Shown here: positions 14,781 through 21,390 of the stretch, one piece after another
Position numbering within the stretch: position 1 is the first letter of the stretch
How the letters are laid out: each line of letters starts with the position of its first letter
Assembly (NCBI GenBank): GCA_964347035.1
Contig: CAYFXE010000042.1
Coordinates: 1-25,008 of the forward strand
DNA from: CAYFXE01 sp964347035
GTDB lineage: Bacteria; Acidobacteriota; Aminicenantia; Aminicenantales; Aminicenantaceae
DNA: 25,008 bases
Direction of reading: 5' to 3'
Translations under genes and position numbers: made by a program
Notes under the pieces: generated by a model
Told to the model about the DNA's origin: nothing
The model's input: only the letters and a program-made list of their open reading frames with translations
Databases searched by the model: none

Positions 14781-15380
14781 ATGCCTACTAAAGAAAGAAT
14801 AGAAAAGGTAAAGAGGGTCCTCTCGCTCAGACATCCGGATTTAAGAGTCGTCCTGGAAGAGGTCAAGAACATCCACAACGCAAGTGCTGTTGTGCGGACC
14901 TGCGATGCGGCTGGAATCCTGTATGTGGATATCATCTCTGCCATTCAGGAACCTTTTCCTGTTAACGAGGCAATCTCAACCAGGGCTGAAAAATGGCTTG
15001 ATTTCCGTTACTACACCTCAACCAAAGAATGCCTCAGCACGCTTAAAGAAAATGGATTCAAGATTACCGCCACCCACCTGAAGGAAAAAGCCATCCCCTA
15101 TACAGATCTCGATTACGCCCAACCCATGGCCATCATTTTCGGAAACGAGGCCGAAGGGATTTCGGATGAGGCCTTATCCCTGGCAGATTATATCGTCAGG
15201 ATTCCGATGGTCGGGATGGTTCAGAGTCTCAACCTTTCAGTTTCGGTCGGGATTATCCTGTATGAAGCGATGAAACAAAGGCTGGAAAAAGGTTATTATG
15301 ACCGGAGGCGACTTCCTGATGAAGAATTCAAGCGATTTGTCAAGAACTGGCTACACTCGAAAGACTCTGCAGAAGGCTAA
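14781..15380 (+). CDS. trmH: TrmH-type tRNA (guanosine-2'-O-)-methyltransferase (SPOUT family)
   Basis: A 199-aa SPOUT methyltransferase. The three family motifs are present: VKNIHNASAVVRTCDAAG (28-45, with the catalytic Arg), MAIIFGNEAEGIS, and IPMVGMVQSLNLSVSVGIILYE, which forms the SAM-binding knot. The N-terminal extension (ERIEKVKRVLSLRHPDLRVVLEEV) and the C-terminal tail with YYDRRRLPDEE match TrmH (Gm18 in tRNA) better than RlmB. It starts at ATG 14781 with only weak purines upstream. Its stop codon overlaps the A-tract that is the T-tract of the opposing terminator. Confidence 0.9.
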   Translation: MPTKERIEKVKRVLSLRHPDLRVVLEEVKNIHNASAVVRTCDAAGILYVDIISAIQEPFPVNEAISTRAEKWLDFRYYTSTKECLSTLKENGFKITATHLKEKAIPYTDLDYAQPMAIIFGNEAEGISDEALSLADYIVRIPMVGMVQSLNLSVSVGIILYEAMKQRLEKGYYDRRRLPDEEFKRFVKNWLHSKDSAEG

Positions 15381-15414
15381 AAAAAAGGAGCGAAAGGAAT
15401 TTTCCCTTCGCTCC
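15379..15414 (-). terminator. Intrinsic terminator of the sigma/HtrA-like operon
   Basis: Read on the minus strand, a GC-rich hairpin (GGAGCGAA..TTCGCTCC arms at 15387-15399 and 15402-15414, one internal mismatch) is followed by eight Ts (15386-15379). It lies 28 nt beyond the stop of the HtrA-like gene. The T-tract overlaps the trmH stop codon. On the plus strand the hairpin has no T-tract after it. Confidence 0.85.
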
Positions 15415-15441
15415 CTGTGAGGAATGGAAACCAGTACAGGG

Positions 15442-17121
15442 CTATACTCTTATGCCCTTGTACTTAGCGAAATAATGGCTTAGCTTCTTCGTCGTCTCTT
15501 TGGTCTGTTCTTGGACTTTCTTGGACAATTTCTTCATCTCTTCATTCAGCTTCTTCATATTTTTTTCCACCCCATTTTCGTGCTCTTTCCACCAATTCTT
15601 ATAGGACTTCTCTAAATCTCCATAAAAATCACCCAGGGCATCTTCATAATTATTCCAACTCTTGGAGAAATCATAGAATAGTCCTCTTTCTCTTTTCTCC
15701 TCATCGATTTCCACTTTGACCGTCATATTCTTTTTATTCCTCAGGAATTCTATCTCTATCTGGTCTCCCTTATTTTTCTTCTGGATGACTCCACTCAAGG
15801 CACTAATTTTGTCGATAGGCTCACCATCGACTTTAACGATCACATCACCGACCTTGAGTCCGGCTTTATCCGCGGGACTGTCTTTTTCAACTCTGGAAAC
15901 TAAGAGTCCTGTCCCTTCTTTGACACCAAAAAACTCTGAGAGTTCCTGGTTGAGCTCTTCAAGATACACGCCGATAAACTTGTGGGTTTCATAAAGTCGA
16001 GGGAAAAACTCTTGGAAGAAACGTTCTCCTGGCTGGAGTTTTCTCGGCGGTTGGGGTACTTTCAGAGGTTTTCCGGGGAAAAGTCTTGGAAATTTCAGCG
16101 AGAGCTCGCGTCTGATGTCTTTCTCGGTGTAGAGTCCCAATTTAACTTTGACTTTTTGCTCTTTACCTTCTCTTTGAATTTTTAGGGTTATGCTGTCTCC
16201 GGGTTTTCTCTTCCGGATTTCATCGACCAGCATCTTGCTGTCGGTCAGTTTTTCTCCTTCGATCTCGAGAATAACATCTCCTTCTTTCAGTTTGGCTATT
16301 TCTGCCGGGCTGTCCTTTTCTACCTGGACAATCTCTACATTTCCCTCTTCGTTTTCCGTGATGTTGACACCTAACCAGCCTCTTTCAACTTTTCCTTTCT
16401 CTCTGATTTCATCACAGATTTCGTTCAGGATTGGGGTAGGGATGGCCAGGGCCATTCCAGAAGAAGGAGCTTCAGCTCGACTGACGACGTAACCTGAGCC
16501 AACTAATTCTTTCTCTCTGAATTCGAAGACGACGGGCTTTTCTTCCGAATAGATTCCGCGCAGCAATCCAACCATTCGACCTTCTTTGTCAACAACAGGG
16601 CTTCCGCTCGAACCGGGTGTGACCCAGACATTCAAACGGAGTTTTTCTTCGGCAATCGAACTCACGATCCCTTGAGTCACTGCAGGTGTGTTCTCTGGAG
16701 ATATGCTGATAACTCCGATCCATATCCCTGGAGCGAGGTCCTTTATGGTCCCCTTTTGTATCGGTCGCAGACCTTTCTCCTCGACTTTAATCAGGGCGAG
16801 ATACGTGACCGGATCCATGCCCAAAAATTCGGCTTCGATCCTCTTTCCCTCAGAGGTAATCACATGGATTTCCTCTTCATGAGGGGTCACCAGAGCCGTG
16901 GTTAGAATGATTCCCTCTTTATCAACCACAACTCCTGTGGCCACCTTCCTCGTAAAGTTTCTGGCTTCCACTTTGACGACAGACGGATAGACTTTTTTTG
17001 TGATTTCAGAAATGTCACCTGTGTCGTCCTTTAGGCTTGCGGCAGGTGCTGTGTTGAGACTGAAGAAGAGGACTAGCAAAAATAGGGTCAAAACGATGAT
17101 GATTTTAATCTTAGAATTCAT
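15442..17121 (-). CDS. HtrA/DegP-like two-PDZ protein, apparently catalytically inactive
   Basis: A 559-aa exported protein with a signal peptide at 1-28 (cleavage near APA-A). A trypsin-like domain spans about 35-240, PDZ1 about 247-330, PDZ2 about 381-470, and a charged coiled-coil tail about 500-547. In HtrA proteases the triad sits in TNNHVV, DLALLK and GNSGGP. Here these read TTALVT (His replaced by Leu77), TYLALIK (Asp replaced by Tyr107) and GSSGSP (Ser172 kept), so I expect no normal proteolysis. PDZ domains and carboxylate-binding loops look intact, suggesting a peptide-binding sensor or chaperone. It is the last gene after a sigma factor and a membrane anti-sigma candidate, like rpoE-rseA-degP-type stress loci. 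The ribosome binding site GGGAGG is 9 nt from ATG 17121. Confidence 0.88.
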   Translation of the reverse strand: MNSKIKIIIVLTLFLLVLFFSLNTAPAASLKDDTGDISEITKKVYPSVVKVEARNFTRKVATGVVVDKEGIILTTALVTPHEEEIHVITSEGKRIEAEFLGMDPVTYLALIKVEEKGLRPIQKGTIKDLAPGIWIGVISISPENTPAVTQGIVSSIAEEKLRLNVWVTPGSSGSPVVDKEGRMVGLLRGIYSEEKPVVFEFREKELVGSGYVVSRAEAPSSGMALAIPTPILNEICDEIREKGKVERGWLGVNITENEEGNVEIVQVEKDSPAEIAKLKEGDVILEIEGEKLTDSKMLVDEIRKRKPGDSITLKIQREGKEQKVKVKLGLYTEKDIRRELSLKFPRLFPGKPLKVPQPPRKLQPGERFFQEFFPRLYETHKFIGVYLEELNQELSEFFGVKEGTGLLVSRVEKDSPADKAGLKVGDVIVKVDGEPIDKISALSGVIQKKNKGDQIEIEFLRNKKNMTVKVEIDEEKRERGLFYDFSKSWNNYEDALGDFYGDLEKSYKNWWKEHENGVEKNMKKLNEEMKKLSKKVQEQTKETTKKLSHYFAKYKGIRV

Positions 17122-17135
17122 TTTGATAATCCTCC

Positions 17136-17531
17136 CTAAAATTTTAATTCTGCACTGGTTTCGTCACTGACTTGTTCGAGAATATATATCGTCGATGGCT
17201 CCCGGGAGAGGCTTCGTATTTCCCTGGTATAATCCACCGGTTCGATGATTGGAATAAACTCCCCACCTCCCAGCCGATAGCTTTCCTGGAGGGGAGCGGA
17301 TACATCTTTGTCGAGGCCGACGAATTTGACCAGACCTCTTTCAGGCAGCACGAATACGTTGATGACGATAAACAAGATTAGGATAGCACTGAACGCCCCG
17401 GCTAATGAGAGGCGGAGTTGCTTTGTCCTGAGCTGTCTTCTCCGGAGAGAGAGCTGGGCCATTATTTTTTGTTCAAAGCCAGGAGGAGCCTTCACTCTTT
17501 CCAATTTTTCTAAGAGATTAAACTCTTCCAT
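17136..17531 (-). CDS. Probable membrane-anchored anti-sigma factor
   Basis: A 131-aa single-pass protein. The N-terminal 40 residues are cytoplasmic, basic and helical (EEFNLLEKLERVKAPPGFEQKIMAQLSLRRRQ). One transmembrane segment lies at about 41-62, followed by an outer domain of about 65 residues. No HxxxCxxC zinc motif is present. The call rests on topology and on the overlap with the sigma gene, not on a recognised domain. The frame allows an ATG at 17546, but that codon lies inside the ribosome binding site (GAGGAG) of ATG 17531, which I choose. It overlaps the end of the sigma gene by 14 nt, indicating translational coupling and 1:1 production, as usual for sigma/anti-sigma pairs. Confidence 0.72.
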   Translation of the reverse strand: MEEFNLLEKLERVKAPPGFEQKIMAQLSLRRRQLRTKQLRLSLAGAFSAILILFIVINVFVLPERGLVKFVGLDKDVSAPLQESYRLGGGEFIPIIEPVDYTREIRSLSREPSTIYILEQVSDETSAELKF

Positions 17532-18144
17532 ATTCTTTCTCCTCATTTTTCATCAAAAAATTTATTCCAGAAGATGATTTTTCCAGTTCTTTCTTGAGAT
17601 AATTTCGTCCTCGGCTGATTCTCGCTTTGATGGTTCCAACGGGCTTTTTCAGGATCTGAGCGATTTCTTCCTGAGAAAAGCCTTCGATGTCTTTGAGAAT
17701 CACAGGAATCCTGTAGCGAGGATGAAGCGCATTCAGGGCTTTCCTCACAATCTTGGACAGATCCGAATTCAGGCAATCTCCTGTTTGATATGAGTCAGAC
17801 ACTTTGTTCTCAACGAGATCAAGAGGCACGGTTAACACTCTTCTCGTTCTCTTTAACTCGCTTTTCGCCAGGTTTGATGCAATCGAATAAATCCAGGAAG
17901 AAAACGGAGCGATAGGTTTGTATTTGTTAGACTTGAAAAAAACTCTCATAAAGGTCTCTTGAGAAAGCTCCACGGCTTTCTGGTAATCTCCTGTGAGCTG
18001 CCACAAATAATTGACAATCTTATCTTTGTACATCCTGACGATTTCTCCGAACGCCAGCTCATCGCCTGCTTGGATCTGCTGGACCAGTCCTTGTTCATCC
18101 ATCCTCACTTTTTTAAAACCTTTATCTTTTTTAATTCGTTGCAT
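17518..18144 (-). CDS. ECF RNA polymerase sigma factor (RpoE-like)
   Basis: A 208-aa sigma-70 family factor with region 2 (about 20-90, including YLWQLTGDYQKAVELSQETFMRVF and FSSWIYSIASNLAKSELKR) and region 4 (about 130-185, PVILKDIEGFSQEEIAQILKKPVGTIKARISRGRNYL). Region 3 is absent, as in ECF factors. GTG 18147 and ATG 18144 are adjacent possible starts. An in-frame ATG at 18102 has its GTGAGG purines directly abutting, which is too close for a ribosome binding site. A TATAAT lies at plus-strand 18174-18179 on the minus strand, but the matching -35 region falls inside the repeat element at 18190-18314, so the native promoter may have been altered by that insertion. It is followed by the presumed anti-sigma factor and the HtrA-like protein. 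Confidence 0.9.
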   Translation of the reverse strand: MQRIKKDKGFKKVRMDEQGLVQQIQAGDELAFGEIVRMYKDKIVNYLWQLTGDYQKAVELSQETFMRVFFKSNKYKPIAPFSSWIYSIASNLAKSELKRTRRVLTVPLDLVENKVSDSYQTGDCLNSDLSKIVRKALNALHPRYRIPVILKDIEGFSQEEIAQILKKPVGTIKARISRGRNYLKKELEKSSSGINFLMKNEEKEYGRV

Positions 18145-18189
18145 CACTGTATATTATTTTTACATCTTCCCCTATTATATGCAAGAAAC

Positions 18190-18314
18190 GGGGTCAGACT
18201 TTGAAAACTTGAGTTTTTTATTTCTGCAGAAAATTTGTAGCTGTTAAGAAAAAAATGAATAAAAATAAAAAGTAAGGTCAAATGAAATAATTCAAGTTTT
18301 CAAAGTCTGACCCC
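18190..18314. mobile_element. MITE-like element, 23-bp perfect inverted repeats
   Basis: A 125-bp element whose ends are perfect 23-bp inverted repeats (18190-18212 and 18292-18314), starting GGGGTCAGACTTTGAAAACT. The interior is AT-rich and non-coding. It sits between the biotin carrier gene and the sigma gene, about 11 bp beyond the sigma -10-like sequence. It shares the GGGGTCAGAC end with the element at 20407-20587 but has a different subterminal sequence. No transposase is in the window; such ends are often mobilised in trans by IS200/REP-type transposases, an inference here. Confidence 0.75.
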
Positions 18315-18329
18315 AAGTTTTTCCTCAAG

Positions 18330-18356
18330 TTATGAAAGTTATGAAGGTCTGACCCC
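18330..18356. repeat. Solo element end forming the 3' end of the biotin carrier gene
   Basis: A 27-bp sequence identical to the right end of the element at 20407-20587. On the minus strand it encodes the last residues GVRPS and the TAA stop (18341-18339) of the biotin carrier protein. Confidence 0.8.
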
Positions 18357-18848
18357 AAGCTCGATGAGGGGTTTTTCGGAATCGACCATGTCCCCAGCCG
18401 AAGCATAAATCTTCTTTACATAGCCATCGATCGAGGATTTAATTTCGTTTTCCATCTTCATCGCCTCGACGATAGCCAAGGTCTGGTTCTTCCTTACGGG
18501 TTCCTCTTCCGACACATTTATCTTGATGACCTTCCCGGGCATGGGAGCCATGACCATCAGTTTGTCAGTCGCAACCCCCTCCTCTCCTCTTTCCAGCTCC
18601 TGCTTTTCTTCATCTGGCACTTTGACGACAAACTGATTTCCCCCTACGTAGAAGTATTTCTTGTCTTTATCCTGGGCGAAATAGACTTTGTAAGACCGCT
18701 CTCCGAGCAGGATCGAGATTACGTTAGGAGAGATAAAATCGATGTCTGCCTCATAGCTCTTCTCCCCGTCAGAGAAGACAAATTTATCTTCTTTCTTTTC
18801 CAGAGTTATTTTTTGGATCTTACCGTCAATCAGAAACTCGAACTCCAC
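18339..18848 (-). CDS. Biotin carboxyl carrier subunit of acyl-CoA carboxylase (split MCC/PCC alpha)
   Basis: A 169-aa biotin carrier. Residues 1-80 are strand-rich (VEFEFLIDGKIQKITLE, SYEADIDFISPNVISILL, SYKVYFAQ) and look like the beta-barrel of the BT domain that joins carboxylase and carrier in MCC/PCC alpha chains. A charged linker (83-95) is followed by the biotinyl domain with EAMKMEN; Lys131 is the biotin site. It swings biotin between the biotin carboxylase upstream and the carboxyltransferase. The frame opens with TTG 18863, but GGAGG lies 8 nt before GTG 18848, one base after the carboxylase stop, so I choose that. The tail GVRPS and the stop codon come from an inserted repeat end. 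Confidence 0.9.
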   Translation of the reverse strand: MEFEFLIDGKIQKITLEKKEDKFVFSDGEKSYEADIDFISPNVISILLGERSYKVYFAQDKDKKYFYVGGNQFVVKVPDEEKQELERGEEGVATDKLMVMAPMPGKVIKINVSEEEPVRKNQTLAIVEAMKMENEIKSSIDGYVKKIYASAGDMVDSEKPLIELGVRPS

Positions 18849-18849
18849 C

Positions 18850-20355
18850 TTATTTGCCTCCAATCCGCCACTTCCCGAGCGTTAGCCAAGGGGAAAATAC
18901 CTCTCTCTTCTCGACAGCAGCCATTTTTCCGAGAGACGCCTTCTCCAATTCTGCAAAGGCCGAGGCCATCAAGGCGATTTTCTTTTCTTCTTCTGCTTTT
19001 TCTTTCCCATCCCAGTCCGCGAAATGCGCGTTTATGAAATCTGTCGTCGTGTTTCCTTTCCGAAACTGAGGATGACCGACGATTTCTTTGAGGAAATCGA
19101 TCGATGTCTTGATCCCCAAGATGATGTAATCATCCAAGGCATGGACCATCCTCTGGCAGGCTAGATCTCTGTTCTCTGCCCAAACAATAAGCTTAGAAAG
19201 GATGGGATCATAGTAGATGGGAACGTCGCAGCCGTTATAGATTCCAGTGTCGTGGCGAATTCCAGGCCCCTGAGGCTCCTTGAGGAAGAGGACTTTCCCC
19301 GATGATGGAAGGAAATTATTCGATGGATCCTCCGCATAGATTCGGCATTCGATCGCATGTCCTCTAGGCTTTATATCCTCCTGCTCAAAGGATAATTTCT
19401 CTCCCGAAGCTATCTTGATCTGCTGATGAACCAAATCCACTCCGGATGTCAGCTCTGTTACCGGGTGCTCGACCTGTAGGCGAGCATTCACTTCGAGAAA
19501 ATAGAACTTCTTGTTCTTATCCAACAGGAACTCGACGGTTCCGGCGTTGTTATAACCAGAAACTTGAATGACTTTTTTGGCTGTCTCCCCCATCTGGGCC
19601 CGCAGCTCTGGATTCAAAGCCTGGGACGGCGTCTCCTCAACAATTTTCTGATGTCTCCTCTGGATAGAACACTCTCTTTCAAAAAGATGGACCACGTTGC
19701 CGTAATTGTCGGCCAGAGCCTGGAATTCCACATGCCTCGGCTCCTCAATGTATTTTTCCAGGTACACTGACTCATCGCCAAAAGCCGACCTGGCCTCCCT
19801 CATCCCTGCTTCCAATGAAGGCTTTAATTCCTTAGGATCCCAGACGATCCGCATCCCCTTGCCCCCACCCCCAGCCGAGGCCTTGATCATCAGGGGATAA
19901 CCGATTTTTTTGGCTTCGGCCGCGTATTCAGGGATGTTTTTCTTCTTGCCTTTCATCCCAGGGATAATCGGGATCCCGGCTTCCTCCATGGTCTGCCGAG
20001 ATCGGATTTTATCCCCGACAAGCTCTAAGGCTTTGGAGTTGGGTCCGACGAATATGATCTTTTCTTTCTCACAAAGACGGGCAAATTCTGAGTTCTCAGC
20101 GAGAAATCCGTATCCAGGATGAATCGCTTCGGCTCTGGTTTTATGGGCAGCTTCGATGATCTTCTCCATATCGAGGTAGCTCTCGATGACCGGAGGAGGC
20201 CCGATACATAAGGCCTCGTCAGCCACCTGGACATGAAGACTCTTCCTATCCGCCTCGGAGTAGACAGCCACCGTGGGAATACTCATCTCCCGACAGGCTT
20301 TGATGACTCTGACGGCGATTTCACCTCGATTGGCCACGAGAACTTTTTTGATCAT
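18850..20355 (-). CDS. Biotin carboxylase subunit of acyl-CoA carboxylase
   Basis: A 501-aa ATP-grasp enzyme that carboxylates the biotin of the carrier protein using ATP and bicarbonate. It starts with KKVLVANRGEIAVRV (3-17) and has AIHPGYGFLAEN (78-89), the glycine-rich ATP loop KASAGGGGKGMRI (158-170), HLFERECSIQRRHQK and the EVNARLQVEHPVTE signature (288-301). The catalytic domain ends near 450. The last 50 residues are helical and finish with SPWLTLGKWRIGG, the usual start of the BT domain, so the chain stops within what is one polypeptide in classical MCC/PCC alpha. The carrier gene begins one base after the stop. ATG 20355 has only a weak ribosome binding site. The MITE-like element at 20407-20587 separates it from the upstream hydratase gene. 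Confidence 0.93.
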   Translation of the reverse strand: MIKKVLVANRGEIAVRVIKACREMSIPTVAVYSEADRKSLHVQVADEALCIGPPPVIESYLDMEKIIEAAHKTRAEAIHPGYGFLAENSEFARLCEKEKIIFVGPNSKALELVGDKIRSRQTMEEAGIPIIPGMKGKKKNIPEYAAEAKKIGYPLMIKASAGGGGKGMRIVWDPKELKPSLEAGMREARSAFGDESVYLEKYIEEPRHVEFQALADNYGNVVHLFERECSIQRRHQKIVEETPSQALNPELRAQMGETAKKVIQVSGYNNAGTVEFLLDKNKKFYFLEVNARLQVEHPVTELTSGVDLVHQQIKIASGEKLSFEQEDIKPRGHAIECRIYAEDPSNNFLPSSGKVLFLKEPQGPGIRHDTGIYNGCDVPIYYDPILSKLIVWAENRDLACQRMVHALDDYIILGIKTSIDFLKEIVGHPQFRKGNTTTDFINAHFADWDGKEKAEEEKKIALMASAFAELEKASLGKMAAVEKREVFSPWLTLGKWRIGGK

Positions 20356-20406
20356 GTCTTCTACTATTCCTTAGGGATTTTATCAAGCTAAGAATAAAGA
20401 ATCAAT

Positions 20407-20587
20407 GGGGTCAGACCTTCATAACTTTCATAATTTTCTTTTTAGCCAAGTCACTTTTTGAATCAGATCTTGAAAAAATATTGCGAGAAAAGCTACTTTG
20501 AAAAACAAAATCACTGCCTTGTCGAGAAAAAGGATAATTCCCGACTGGAGAACGCCCAAGTTATGAAAGTTATGAAGGTCTGACCCC
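20407..20587. mobile_element. MITE-like element, 27-bp perfect inverted repeats
   Basis: A 181-bp element with perfect 27-bp inverted ends (20407-20433 and 20561-20587) beginning GGGGTCAGACCTTCATAACT. The interior is AT-rich with no open frame. It lies inside the acyl-CoA carboxylase gene run, its right end abutting the TAG stop of the enoyl-CoA hydratase gene. No target-site duplication is visible. Confidence 0.8.
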
Positions 20588-20588
20588 G

Positions 20589-21389
20589 CTATTTCTTATT
20601 TTTCACCCAATTAGGCCTTCTCTTCTCCAGGAAGGCCGACATCCCCTCTTGGCCCTCTTGACTCACCCTCAGCTCAGCGATCATATTCGCTGTAAATGTT
20701 TTGGCTTCCTCGAAAGACATCTGAGGGACTTTGTGAATCAACTCTTTACAGCTAGCCAAAGCATTCGGCCCTGAAGTCAATAGGAGAGACACGATGTCGT
20801 CGACTTTCTCCTCTAGCTTCTCGGAAGAGACGACCTCGTTAAGAAGCCCGATTTCACAAGCTTTCCTGGCAGAAATTCTCCTTCCGGTTAAAAAATACTC
20901 CCGGGCCTTACTCTCCCCTATTTTTCGGATGACATAGGGAGAGATCGCGGCAGGAACCAGGCCGATCTTTACTTCGCTCAACCCGAACTTCGCTTCTTCT
21001 AAGGCGATGGCAATATCGCAGGCAGCTATAAATCCCGTTCCTCCTCCGATGGCTGTGCCGTTAACCATGGCCAATGTCGGTTTTGGCATTGCGTAGATTT
21101 TATGGAGGAGCTCGGCTAAATGAAGAGACTCCTCCAAATTCTGCTCGAAAGAATAATGGATAATCTCCCGCATCCAGTTGATATCCGCTCCAGCGCAGAA
21201 GGATTTTCCGGTCCCATTCAAGACAACGACGCGGATGGACTCATCGGTTTCAGCTTTCTCGAAGGCATCATCCAGCTCCGAGATCATCACAGCGTTAAAA
21301 GCATTGTGGACCTCGGGTCGGTTAAACGAGATCCTGGCAACCTCATCCTTCGCTGCGAAAAGGATTGTCTTGTATTCTTTGGTATCCAT
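20589..21389 (-). CDS. Enoyl-CoA hydratase/isomerase family, methylglutaconyl-CoA hydratase-like
   Basis: A 266-aa crotonase-fold protein. Present are the CoA-binding/oxyanion segments NRPEVHNAFN and SFCAGADINWM, and NGTAIGGGTGFIAACDIAIA with AKFGLSEVKIGLVPAAISPYV. ADxxWM after CAGAD and the neighbouring carboxylase favour 3-methylglutaconyl-CoA hydratase of leucine degradation (LiuC type), which hydrates the carboxylase product to HMG-CoA. The frame opens to 21434, but ATG 21389 lies one base after the carboxyltransferase stop with AGGA 6-7 nt upstream and matches family length. The TAG stop borders the repeat element at 20407-20587, so the native 3' flank has been replaced. Confidence 0.88.
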   Translation of the reverse strand: MDTKEYKTILFAAKDEVARISFNRPEVHNAFNAVMISELDDAFEKAETDESIRVVVLNGTGKSFCAGADINWMREIIHYSFEQNLEESLHLAELLHKIYAMPKPTLAMVNGTAIGGGTGFIAACDIAIALEEAKFGLSEVKIGLVPAAISPYVIRKIGESKAREYFLTGRRISARKACEIGLLNEVVSSEKLEEKVDDIVSLLLTSGPNALASCKELIHKVPQMSFEEAKTFTANMIAELRVSQEGQEGMSAFLEKRRPNWVKNKK

Positions 21390-21390
21390 G

